From positions 1 through 29,732 of the forward strand of contig JADJDT010000047.1 in assembly GCA_016702545.1 (NCBI GenBank): 29,732 bases of DNA, read 5' to 3'. This document shows positions 1-9,507 of the stretch, in pieces. Made by a program: the position numbers and the translations under genes. The DNA comes from Pseudomonadota bacterium. Lineage in GTDB: Bacteria; Myxococcota_A; Polyangia; GCA-2747355. Position 1 is the first letter of the stretch; each line of letters starts with the position of its first letter. The notes under the pieces are model-generated. The model was not told the DNA's origin and searched no databases. It saw only the letters and a program-made list of their open reading frames with translations.

Positions 1-825
1 TCGGCTTCGAGTACGGCTATGCGCTCAGCGAACCCGGCATGCTGATCTCTGGGAGCTGCAGTTCGGCGACTTCGTCAGCGGCGCTCAGGTCATCGTCGAC
101 CAATTCATCCTTGGCGCCGAGTCGAAGTGGCCGCGGCTGCGGCATCGTGTTTGCTGCTGCCGCACGCACGGTTACGAGGCCGGGGGCGGAGCACTCCAAC
201 GCCTATCTCGAGCGTTTCCTCCAGGGCTGTGCGCAGCACAACGTACGAGTCTGCGTGCCCTCGACGCCGGCACCAATACTTCCACCTCTTCACGTCGCCA
301 GGTGCGGCGCGCGATGCGGCTGCCGCTGATCGTGATGACGCCCAGAGCCTGCTGCGCCACCCGCGTCGTCTCGCCGGCGCGTGCGCTGTGCGAAGGCGGT
401 TTCGCCGAGGCTGCTGCCCGATCCTGGCCGCCTGTGCGCGCGGCGGGTGGTGCTGTGCACTGCGGCAAGCTGCTGCGGGGCTGCTCGAGCGGCGCGGGCC
501 GACGGCGTCGGCGATGTCGCGCTGCTGCGCGTCGAGCAGCTCTACCCGCTGCACGAGGGCGCTGCTGCGGCGGCGCAGCGCGTGGCGGCGCACGCCGGGC
601 GCCGGGCTGGTTTGGGCGCAAGAGGGCCGCAGAACCGCGGCGCGTGGACCTACCTCGAGGCACGCCTGCGCGCTCTTCCAGACCGGCGACTCACCTATGT
701 CGGTCGCGAGGCCAGCGCCAGCCCATACCCGGGGTCATTGCACTAAGCACCGCGACCAGCAGGAAGGACGGTCAAGGAGAACTCTACGGCCATGCGGCGG
801 GGCGTTCGAAGCGGAGGTGGCGTGA
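1..825 (+). CDS. sucA: 2-oxoglutarate dehydrogenase E1 component, C-terminal part (partial, frameshifted)
   Basis: This is the C-terminal part of the thiamine-diphosphate E1 subunit, which decarboxylates 2-oxoglutarate in the TCA cycle and passes the succinyl group to the E2 lipoyl arm. The 5' end lies outside the window. Family blocks can be followed in alternating frames: FEYGYALSEP at the very start, GAESKW near 115, EHSNAYLERFLQ near 190-225, PLIVMTP near 325, VEQLYPLH near 530-555, NRGAW near 630-650 and YVGREASASP near 700-725. A TGA at 823-825 ends the frame carrying the last residues and overlaps the sucB start. Frame changes occur about every 50-150 bases. Because sucB follows directly and the motifs survive, sequence error is more likely than true gene decay, but decay cannot be excluded. 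Confidence 0.85.
813..817 (+). promoter_or_regulatory. Ribosome binding site of sucB
   Basis: GGAGG lies 7 bases before the ATG at 825-827. It sits inside the end of sucA, whose TGA (823-825) overlaps the ATG as TGATG. This fixes the sucB start and indicates translational coupling of E1 and E2. Confidence 0.7.
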
Positions 826-2077
826 TGCGCGTTCCGGTTGTCGTGCCGGTGGTCGGTGAGTCCATCAGCGCGTGTGCTGGTCCCATGGCAGGTCGAGGAG
901 GGCGCGCGGGTCGTTCGCGAGCAAGCCCTTGTTCGAGCTCGAGACCGACAAGATCACGATGCAGGTCGATGCGCCGCAGGCGGGCGGTTGACACCACGCG
1001 TGCAGTCGGGAGCGCGCGTGCGCGTCGGCGAGGTGGTGGGGTCGATCCGGGAGGAGGAGGAGCACGCGGGGCTCCGGTGGTGGCCGCCGCGAGCAGCGAG
1101 CCGCCTGCCGTGCTGGCCGCATACCAGGCGCCAGTCTCGAGCAGCACCCGCCGCGGCGAGCACGGTGCCGACGCCGTCGCGAGTGCCGCCCAGGGTGGTG
1201 CTGCCGCCCTCGCGACGCCGACTCGCGCGAGGCTCAGCGCTTCGAGGGGACTCCCTTGGCCCCGCCCGCGGGAGCGGAGACCAGGCGGCACCGCCCGAGG
1301 GCGCCACGAGCGCGCCGAGGTCCGGAATTATTCCGGCGGCACGGTGGTGGCACGGGGGCCCGCGAGACGCGCCACACCCTCGGCAGTCTCGGCCGCCGGG
1401 TCGCCGAGCGCCTGGTTACGAGGCGCCACGCGCCAGGCCGCGATCTGACGACCTTCAACGAGGTCGAAACGCAGGCGCCGTGCTGGCGGCTGCGTGCCGC
1501 CACCAGGCCTTCCGTGCGCGCCACGGCGTCAAGCTCGGGTTGTCCAGGCCGCGCTTCGTCAGGCGGTGGTCGAGGGCGCTGCGCCAGGTGCCCGAAGCCT
1601 TCAACGCGCGCAGCTCGAGGGGAGGGCTCGTCGAGCAGCACTACCACGACCTCGGCGTGGCGGTGGGCGGCGAGCGTGGCCTGGTCGTGCCCGTGATTCG
1701 CGACGCCGACCAGCTCGGCGAGGCCGCCATCGAACGCAGCATCGCCGAGCTGGCCGAGCGGGCGACCAAGGGTCGGCTCGAGCTGGCAGCGAACTGCAGG
1801 GCGGTTGCTTCGCGATCTCCAACGGCGGCGTCTGTAAACCCGTTTGCTCTCGACGCCGATCCTCAACCCGCCCCAGTGCGGCATCCTGGAGCCTGCACGC
1901 GATCAAGAGAGAAAGCGCGCGGTGGTGGTCGGCGAGGACGACCCCATCGGGCCCGGCCGATGTTCTATCGCGCTGTCCTACGATCATCAGATGCGTCGAT
2001 GGTCGCGAGGTGGTGACCTTCCTGCGCCACGTCGCCGAGACGGTGGTCGCGCCGGGCGGCTGCTGCTCGACCTCTGA
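825..2077 (+). CDS. sucB: Dihydrolipoyllysine succinyltransferase, E2 of 2-oxoglutarate dehydrogenase (frameshifted)
   Basis: E2 core enzyme that takes the succinyl group from SucA on a lipoyl lysine and transfers it to CoA. The product opens with MRVPVVVPVVGESIS, the typical lipoyl-domain start. The lipoyl-lysine block ETDKI is readable near 945-960 in another frame. A low-complexity linker and a poorly preserved subunit-binding region follow. The catalytic domain is clear from about 1620: LGVAVGGERGLVVPVIRDAD, then an AIERSIAELAERA helix, an ISNGG block near 1815, and the active-site region SYDH...VDGREVVTFL near 1977-2030. The gene ends RLLLDL at TGA 2077. The extent gives about 417 residues, normal for SucB. 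At least five indels interrupt the frame. No lpd (E3) gene follows in the window. Confidence 0.88.
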
Positions 2078-2172
2078 GCGCGCCGCAGCCGGCCAGGCGA
2101 CACGGCAACCGCACCGTGGGCTGTCCCCGTGCTGCAGTAAATTCGCCGGGCGATGGCCGGGGCGGGGTGAAG

Positions 2173-4055
2173 ATGCCGCGACCCACGGGTTCCCCTGCCG
2201 GGTGAAGGCGCAGCGGCGCGCCGCCGCCGTCGGGTGGCGCAGCTCAGAAGCGCATCGTCTATCTCGGACCCGTCGCTGGCGGTGGCTTTCGTGGCGCTGA
2301 AGCGGGCGCTGGAGACGCGTCACCGGGTGCAGCTGCGCCACTGACGAACCCGCGGATGCGGCTCGACTGTGGTGGTGAGCTGCGCACCTCCTGGGAGCTG
2401 CAGCCGGACACCGATCAGCTGCTGGAGGCGCTGCGGACGACCTACGTCAATCTGGCGGTGATCGATCTGCGCTGCCGCGCCGCGGAAGTGACAGCTGCCT
2501 CGACGCGCGCGCGCGGACGACATGATCGGGCTGATCGATCGCCTCGATGACTGCCCGACATCGGGACGCTACGGCACCATCGCATCGTCGCCTTGCTGCC
2601 GGCCACCGAGACCGCCGCAGTCTGCGATCCGGTTGATTCTGGCCCTGGGACGGCGCGTGGCATCGGTGCGGTGCTGCGGCGGCAACACGATCGAGCGCCC
2701 TGGCGCCGTCAGGCCCGGGCCCACCGAGCCAGCGAGCGCCGGTCAGGTCCGAACTGGCCTGCTCCTGGCCGGAGACGCACCGGCTGCTGACGGCGCCGCG
2801 CCGCGGCGCGCGCCTTTGCTTCTGCGCGGCGGGGGGGCGGCATCGCGGTATCTGCGCCGAGATGGGCGCGTTGAAGTGCCTGGACGACTGCTTGGGGGGG
2901 CAGGGCGTCAATGACTTCGACCTCTACTTCGGCATCAGCGCGGGGGCGGTCGTCACCGGCCTGATGGCCGCCGGTTACTCGATCGACGAGTTCATGGCCT
3001 CGGTGGCGGGGGTCGAGGGTGGGCGGCTCGAGCCGATCGACATGCGCCTCTTTCGCCTCTCGCATCTCGATTATCCCGCACAGGCCGGCGGATCTGGCGC
3101 GGGGCGCAGCTCGGCGCAGCGGCGCTGCGCAAGCTGAATGCCAGCACTTCGCCGGCGGACCCTCCTTCAAGTCGCTCTTCTTCGAGTCGGCCGAGCTGAT
3201 GGTGCCCGCCCTTCCCGCGCCACGATGGCTTCACGAGAAGATGATCCGGCGCGCGCTCGGCGCGCCCAGGCGCGACCAACGACACCGCCTGCTGCCGCGG
3301 CCGCTCTTCATCAGTGTGACCGACCAGGACGAGCGGGCACGTGATCTTCAGCGCCCAGGGTCACGACGACGTGCCGATCAGCGTGGCGATCCGCGCCTCC
3401 GCTTAGCCTCAACCCGGCCTTCAAGCGCTACGCGTATCGGTGGCCCGCGCTACTACGGAGACGGCGGGGTGACGCGTACCTCAGGCTTCGTCGCGGGGCC
3501 ATCCGCCGCGGGGCCGGGCTGATCTTCGTGCTCGACCCCTTCGTGCCCTACGTCTCACGTGCGCCGGGCTTCGCCAGGCACGCGCGGCACTTCTTCAGCC
3601 CGATCCGGGCGCATCCGCACGATCTCGTATACGCGCTTCGAAGAACACGCGTGGCTGGGTGCTGCGCCGCTACCCCGACGTGCGCTCCTACACCTTTCTG
3701 CGGCCAATCGCTTTGCGGCAACTGATGTCAGTCAGTCCCTTCCGCTCACCGGCCCTTCCTCGGATCTGGCGCGGCGCCTATCTGTCGACGCTGCGGCTGG
3801 ATCCAGCAGCTGCGGCACCGCATGCACGGCGATCGGCGGTCTTCGGTGGTGTCCGGCCTCGAGCTCAGGCGCGCCGAGGCGGTCGCGGAGCGCCTGGAGA
3901 CAGCGCGCCGACTGGAGCCTCGCCGACCTTCTGCGAGGGCCGGGTCGGGGATCCGGCAGCCACCGCTCTGTCTCGAAACGGGCTGCAGCGGCGCAGCCCG
4001 TGGGCAGCGGGCCACGACCAGAAGCGGGCGGCGGGCGGGTGAGGGCACCGGATGA
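2173..4055 (+). CDS. Patatin-like phospholipase family protein with extra N-terminal region (frameshifted)
   Basis: Probable serine acyl hydrolase of the patatin family (lipid acyl esters; true substrate unknown). Near 2810-2945, two frames joined give a glycine-rich oxyanion-type block, MGALKCLDD, then the nucleophile elbow GISAG (around 2932-2946). The paired aspartate is in YYGDGGV near 3452-3472. The fragment FVLDPFVPYVSRAPGFA follows near 3520-3580. Upstream (2240-2800) is about 200 residues of unclear nature, including LRTTYVNLAVIDLR, faintly like a receiver-domain strand. The start at 2173 is a guess: no convincing Shine-Dalgarno supports it and the 5' part is shredded by indels. The stop TGA (4053-4055) overlaps the next ATG as ATGA, implying co-translation with the small exported protein. 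The C-terminus is low-complexity and hard to follow. Confidence 0.7.
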
Positions 4056-4562
4056 CTCGCGCTGCGCTGCTGACGACAGCCGGGGCGCTGGCGATGATGC
4101 TCGCCGCACCACAGGCCGAGGGCACGGGCTCGGAACGCGGATCCTCTCCATCAGGCGTGGGCGGCAGCTACGTCAGCTTTCGAGGTGCAAGACCGGCGCT
4201 CCCAGCGCGGTGGTGCAATACAGCAGGAGCACGGAATTGCTCACGCTTCGGAAAATCTTCGAGCTGGGCTATCGGCCGACGACCGAGGAGCCGTCCACCT
4301 ACGCCTGACCGGCAACGAGCTGTCAGGCGAGTTTCACCGAGCATCACGATGGGCCTCAGCGCGGTGTTGGGCGACGAGGACCGGGTGGTGAAGTGATTTT
4401 CAGGCTCGCGGCCAATGTGCCTTTGCCGCTGAACAAACGCTCGGCGATCAAGCTGGGCGTGACACTAACCGCTTCCGAGTGCGATTCGAAGGGCGCCCGC
4501 CCGGGGTGGTTTCTTCGATCGGTCACCGACTGCTCTTTCAGCATTTCTTCGGCGAGGTCTGA
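4052..4562 (+). CDS. Small putative exported protein of unknown function (frameshifted)
   Basis: The ATG at 4052 overlaps the patatin stop. The first 22 residues (MTRAALLTTAGALAMMLAAP then QA) form a clear signal peptide with an Ala-rich cleavage region. Pieces in different frames look like real protein, for example VVQYSRSTELLTLRKIFELG near 4212, LRLTGNELSGEF near 4302, VIFRLAANVPLPLNKRSA near 4390-4445 and IGHRLLFQHFFGEV ending at TGA 4562. Together this suggests about 165-170 residues. I do not recognise the family. Coupling to the patatin gene suggests a shared envelope or lipid-related role, which is inference only. At least three indels are needed to join the pieces, so the internal sequence is unreliable. 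Confidence 0.5.
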
Positions 4563-4877
4563 AGGCGTCTCGCGATTACAGGCCACCAGGGTCGCGCGGC
4601 TGCGACCGGCAGTGGGCTCTTGCGCGATGACCGCCCGCCACGGTGCCTGGCACCGGCCTTCCCGAAACCATTTTGATCCTCGGTGACTCGAGACTCCGCC
4701 ACAACGCCTGGCGCTCAGGGCGCTCGGTGAATCAACCCGGGCCCAGGATCAACCGCGGGTCAGGATCTGGCCAATAACGGAACATCACAAAGCGACGACG
4801 ACATCGCCAGGCATGCGACAAGGTGTTCGGATCTGCGAGGAAACCACAGCGCACCGTAGAAGAGGAGCAACGGGCAG
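4563..4877. other. Intergenic region holding a palindromic repeat
   Basis: About 315 bases with no supportable gene. It contains one copy of the GGTGCC-t-GGCACC palindrome (4642-4654) and mixed-composition sequence leading to the GNAT gene. I see no clear promoter. Confidence 0.5.
4631..4660. repeat. Palindromic dispersed repeat, copy 1 (GGTGCC-t-GGCACC)
   Basis: Inverted repeat CGGTGCC-T-GGCACCG at 4641-4655. It shares its left flank (CCGCCCGCCAC) and right flank (GGCCT) with the copy at 5521-5558, which has 8 extra bases between left flank and palindrome. Shared flanks show that the two copies are related. Palindromes with this core recur in many bacterial genomes as REP-like elements, which I recall but did not check. 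Confidence 0.65.
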
Positions 4878-5467
4878 TGCCTGAGCGTGGTTTGCGAAAC
4901 CGAGCGTTTTGCTCCTTCGTAGGGTTCTCGATGGATGACCTGGCCGGGGTCCAGCGTTACGCATCCGACATGCGCGTCGTTGAGTACCTGACCTTCGGGC
5001 CCAACAACGAGAGCGACTCGGTCGAGTTCCTGCGTCGCTGCCAGATCGACCGCGCGGCGCAACCCCGTCAAGATCATGCCTTTGCGATAGTGCGGCAGGC
5101 TGACAGCGAGCTGGTCGGTAGCTGTGGCTTGCACCTGCGCCCGTGGCGCAAACGCACTCACTGAGCTCGGCTACTGCCGCGGCATACGGTTCTGGGGCAA
5201 CGGTTACGCCGCGCGAAGCGGCGCGCGCTCGTCACCTACGGCTTCGAGTCGCTGGACCTTCATCGCATCTGTGCGGTCGCAGACCCCGAGAATGTGCCTT
5301 CGCTGCGGCTCCTGGAGCGGCTAGGGTTTCGTCGCGAGGGACATCTGCGCAAGGACGACTACCTCCGGGGCCAGTGGCGGGACTCAGTGGTCTACGCCGT
5401 GTTAGCTGATGAGTGGCGTGCGTCCCCGAATAGATCCGCCAGAGAGCCGATGGCCGACCTCACCTAG
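4878..5467 (+). CDS. GNAT family N-acetyltransferase, RimJ/RimL type (frameshifted)
   Basis: Acetyl-CoA-dependent N-acetyltransferase of the RimJ/RimL group, acting on a protein N-terminus or small amine; the substrate is unknown. The N-terminal part reads SMDDLAGVQRYASDMRVVEY then LTFGP (4931-5005), the usual opening of this group. HAFAIVRQADSELVGSCGLH is the central strand pair (5074-5135). After a shift near 5150 the acetyl-CoA loop region reads ELGYCRG...WGNGYAA (5164-5212). After another shift come HRICAVADPENVPSLRLLER and LGFRREGHLRKDDYLRGQW (about 5263-5380), ending ADEWR...MADLT at TAG 5467. The start is approximate: a GTG near 4878 or an upstream ATG in a shifted frame is possible. 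About 190 residues, normal for the family. The gene is convergent with the fusion gene and bracketed by two palindromic repeats. Confidence 0.8.
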
Positions 5468-5520
5468 CGTCGTGCAACTGAGTCCGACAGCGATCCGCGC
5501 AGCCCACGGTTCCCGCTCAG

Positions 5521-5558
5521 CCGCCCGCCACCCGGCCAGGGTGCCTGGCACCGGCCTC
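5521..5558. repeat. Palindromic dispersed repeat, copy 2 (GGTGCC-t-GGCACC)
   Basis: Second copy of the element at 4631-4660, with the palindrome at 5540-5552. It lies in the 99-base gap between the convergent ends of the GNAT gene (5467) and the fusion gene (5567). There it could form a hairpin in either transcript and might act as a bidirectional terminator. There is no clear U-tract, so that role is speculative. Confidence 0.65.
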
Positions 5559-5566
5559 GGGCTTTC

Positions 5567-8500
5567 TTATGGGTTCGGCGGCGCGGGCATCTGCCGCAGC
5601 GATTCGCGGCCAGCTTCTCCGGGGCGTGTGGAGCGGCGGCGCTTCGGTACCGTGACCTCATCCCTCAGCGGCGCGAGGATCACCGCCAGCGAACTCCCTG
5701 GTGGCAAACCGCGGCGTCCAAGGCGCAGGGCCTGATCAATGGCCTTCCAAGTGTCTCCCCCGAGCTCGGGCGCCGGAGCCTTGGTTTTCGACGTGGGAAG
5801 TTGGCCGTGCGTCGCAAGGAAGTTCCGCGCGGCCAGGCGAATGTCGTCGATCGAAAGCCCGCGATCGAGCCGGTACTCAGTCCTCAGTGGCTCAAGGACT
5901 CGCCACAACGTCTGGCCGCTCGGTAGCCCTCGGAGTCCCTTGACCAGGGCGCTGTGGATTGCCGACCACGAGTCCGTCGGCAATCCAGGTACCGCTTCCG
6001 GCGATTCCTGAGTCGGCATTTTGCCATGCTCGCTGAGGAACGAGGCAGGCGGCCTGACTGATGTCATCGAGCGAAAGCGTGCGAGTCAGCCCCAGCTCGG
6101 CTGTGAGCGGCCGAAGGACGCGTGCCAAGGACGAGCCACCCGACAACCCGCGATATCCCTCGTTCAGTGCGCGGTTGATGCCCTGCCAGCTAGCCCCCGG
6201 GTGACCGGGTACGGGTTCGTCGGTTGTCTTCGTGGGTAAGGTGCCGTGGTGCTGGAAGAACGTGCGAGCCGCCTCGACTATCAGGTCCGGCGTAAGTGTG
6301 CGGTCAAGGCCAAGCTCAGTCCTGACCGACGCGACGACCCCTGCCAGCGAGGAGCGGCCCGATAGCCCGCGTTGCCCACGCAGTAGGGCACGGTCGACGG
6401 CTCGCCAGCTCAGGCTAGGGATTCCGGGCACCGCTTGCGGCGACTCCCTCGTCGGCAATGTGCCGTGGGTACTAACGAAGGTGCGAATGGCCCGGACGAC
6501 GGAATCGACGGTGAGCTCAGTCTCAGGAGCAATGCTCTCTTCAACGGCTCGAGGACCTGCGCCAGTGACGAGCCACCCGGCAGCCCCGATGTCCCTGGGA
6601 AAGGGCGGAATCGATCGCCCGCCAGCTAGAACGTGGCATTCCGGGTACCTCGTCTTTGGACTGCTGCGTTGGCATCTTGCCGTGTCGTCGCGCGTAGTAA
6701 GCGCGGACTGCTTCGCGAATTCCCTCGATGGTCAGCGGGTTACTGTCCTGCCCGTTGCCCTTTGGGAATTCTGGACCTGCCGCTACCGGCTCCCCAGGGG
6801 CGCGCAAGGTACGTTCGTCAGGACCGCCTTGCGTGTTCGCGGGCGAAGGCGTGAAGGCGCTCGCTGTGGCGTCGGCGGTGGTCGTACCAGAGACCCCCCC
6901 TGGAACCGCAACGCCAGGCGGCTAACGGTCTCGTCCAGTAGACGATCTTTTTGAGCGGCCAAGGCGTTGCGCAGTGGGGTCGAGATTGTCAGGGCTTGTG
7001 CGCGAGACACGAGCGGACGCTCCGCGATGCCACGGACCCACGTCAACTGGGCTTCGGTGAGATGAGCGGTCTGGCCCTCCTCCCAGGCCTTCCGAACCTG
7101 GTCCAACGCCTGTTGCTCCGTCTTTGACATTTGAGGGCGATACCAGGTCGCTGCTGCCAAGCATGGCGCGAACCATGTGTACGCCTCGTCATGCTCAAGC
7201 GTGTCGCGGGACACCGCGGGTTGAGTGCGAATCACGATGTCGTCGGGCTGCAGGGATTCCAGGAGGGAAAACAGGGCAAAGCGATCGGGCGACAACCGAG
7301 TTGCGGTGGGGCTTGGCCGCGAGTCGGCATTCGACGAAACGCGTCGAGGGTCACCCCGTCTCAGCGACATCGTGGCGAACTCGGGCGATGCGAACACCTC
7401 TTCTGGTGCGGGAGCAGATTTGGCGAAGATGCCCACGTGAAAGGGCTTCGAGACGGCGGCGGCGAGCTGCTTGAGCAGCGGGCGAGGAAGATGGCTTTTG
7501 TCGCGGTAGTCAGCGGTGAGGTGATTCGATGCGTGAGTGAGCAAGAGTTCCGTGCGATACCCAGCTTGCTCCAACAGCCGGTGAAACGCCGAGCCGGCGA
7601 GCGGGGCGTGTTCGGGAAGCGCAACGATCAGTCGCGGAATGGCGTGCGTCGCTGCTTGCGTGGTGGCCCGAAGGAGGTTCAGCCAGGAGACGTTCGAAAT
7701 TCCGGAGGGCGTTGCGAAGGGCAGGGCCGTCGAGCTGATCGAGCACAAAGCTGGCGACTACTACGTCGAAGGAGTGAGGCGCTTCAACGTATGCCCTTGC
7801 CAGCGAATCCGTGGCCTCGTTGACCACGAGAGCGCCAGCGTTATTGACCTTTCCGAGGTCTGCGCGGACACGAAAGGGGTTGGGTGCTCCGTCGTACACC
7901 GACCGGTCTCTCTCCAGGTCGATGGTATGCTCCGATAGCCCGCCGCTATTCATGAGCCTTCTGAGCATCCGGTACAGGACGCTTTGGTTGGCCCCCACAT
8001 CCAGGATGAGCGGTGGGGCTTGGTCCCCTGGCGCGGGGCGCCCCGCGAGTTCCGCCAACCACCGAGCGATCCAGAGGTTGGCATGGAAGGCCGGTGTGAA
8101 GGGCTCCCAGTGGGGGTCGACGGGGACCGCTTGCTGCCTTCCCCAAGCCAGTGACTCTAGCGCGAGGTGGTTCTGGTGCCTCAGCAGTTTGGTGTGTACG
8201 GCGACCAGGCGCTTGCTGTCCGCAGCGGAAAGAGCTTCGTCTGCGGAGTGGAGACGGCCGACCACATCCTGCAACCAGCTGAGGTCGTGACTGGAGAGCA
8301 CCGGAGCCAGGTGTTCCTGCAGACGGCTACCGAAGCCTTCGAAGTCGCCCAAAATCTCGAACCAGCGATCCACGGAGATACCCATTTCGCGCCGGGACCA
8401 CTCCTGCTCCATCGCGGTGTAGGCCTGTTGGACCGCGCCGAACTGGTCGTCGCCGAGGAAGAAGCGCCGACTGTTAGAGTTCTCCGAGTACTCTCGCAGC

Positions 8501-8982
8501 GGGTTGAGCGCAGTGATGTTCAGGTTAGAGAACGGGGCGTATCGCAAGGCCCTTTGCAGTCGGGCTTGATGTAGCAGTACCTCCCTCTCCTTGCGGTCGC
8601 GGAGCCGACCAATCTCGTCGGTCAAGCCCGGAAAGAGCGAGCGGACGTCATGAGTGCCCATCTCGGCGCGGCGCTCGCCCGTGTTGTCTTCGAGGGCGAA
8701 TACCCATTGGGGGTGGTTTCCAAAGGCGTCCCTAACGCCTTGGGGGACGAAACGCAGGCCGCGGAGGGTCCATGTGCGGCTCTCCGTCTCCCAGTTGGCA
8801 GCCCGATCGCGCGATAGACGTTGCTTCCGATAGTCTGGCTCTCGCGTTGGACTCGCTTCGGGGCCTTCCGAGCTTGCGGTGTGGCTGGTCGCCGGCCGTG
8901 CCGCAGGACCAGTGTGGTGGCGGACACGGGCGGGACCTGCGCCGAGAGAGACCCTCAGGTCGAGGGTGGCCACGGCGAGCAT
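5567..8982 (-). CDS. Large protein: unknown N-terminal region, methyltransferase-like domain, five 73-residue tandem repeats (frameshifted)
   Basis: I read this as one gene of about 1140 residues broken by a few indels. The first ~330 residues match nothing I recognise (fragments WTLRGLRFVPQGVRDAFG, YAPFSNLNITALNPLREY). A Rossmann-type SAM-methyltransferase-like domain follows: LILDVGANQSVLYRML is motif I near 8000, and SFDVVVASFVLDQL is motif IV near 7755. After an indel near 7690 it continues PRLIVALPEHAPL, HRLLEQAGYRTELLLTHAS and KPFHVGIFAKS (7650-7420). A linker region then leads to five helical repeats (6735-5640). The 7-G run at 6894-6900 appears one base short: restoring it joins the two parts in frame with no stop. 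The start is uncertain. ATG 8982 is the last one before conserved-looking sequence, begins a hydrophobic stretch (MLAVATLDLRVSL) and lacks a good Shine-Dalgarno; the frame stays open to 9177. The segment is visibly less GC-rich than its neighbours. Confidence 0.6.
5640..6735 (-). repeat. Five tandem 73-residue (219-bp) protein repeats
   Basis: The conserved PT of each unit falls at about 6672, 6455, 6236, 6016 and 5797, a spacing of 219 bases apart from -2 and +1 at the two frame breaks. The unit pattern is LTxDDIxxAARxF..HGxLPT, then VPGxPxxSWxAIDxAL, then GxRGLPGGSSLAxVLxPLRT. The predicted character is helical with a sharp Gly/Pro/Ser turn. I recall similar GLPGGSSLARLL repeats in planctomycete hypothetical proteins, with no known function. 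Confidence 0.8.
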
Positions 8983-9507
8983 TGCTAACGCAGCGCCCAC
9001 AACGCGGAGGCACTGAGGACGCGTGCCTGCGTCATGCCCGGTCGCCGACCCAAAGGCGCTGCACCCAAAGGAGCCGTCGGCTGGGCGGCACGGCAGGCTC
9101 CCAGGGCAGGGCTCCGTTCGTTCCCCGCCCCACGGCGCCTGCCGTCCTGGCCCACGGTTCGGAAGTGCAACCGACATCGCTTAGGAAATTCCCGTCCACT
9201 CCGAACAGTCGCCCGGTGTACCGCGTTCAGGCGGGAGGACATGCCCGTTCGTGCGTCTGACCCCTGGCCTGGCGACTCGATCTGCCAGTTCCGCACACCT
9301 GCGCGGCCATCCGATGCAAGCACAAGACCAACTCTCGGCCGTCGGGAGCAACGACCCGCCACCGCGCGCGAACCGTGAGGTTCGAGGAAGGAAGATCCTT
9401 CGGGTGGACCCAGAGCGAAGTGAGGGAACCAACGGAATCCGGTCGGCCAACGGCTTTGCCGCTGCATCTGCTCGTCGCAGCAGGTATCTCAAGACCCGAT
9501 TGCCGGG
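8983..9507. other. Region without a supportable gene
   Basis: About 525 bases between the fusion-gene start and the metF stop. Open frames here read as low-complexity Arg/Pro/Gly sequence. The fusion-gene frame is open to 9177, but the added residues look non-coding. A small inverted repeat GAAGG-n5-CCTTC lies at 9387-9401, downstream of metF on the minus strand, too far and too weak to call a terminator. Confidence 0.45.

Noticed and set aside
9387..9401. GAAGG-n5-CCTTC hairpin as the metF terminator
   Set aside because: The stem is only five base pairs, lies about 105 bases past the stop and has no T-tract.
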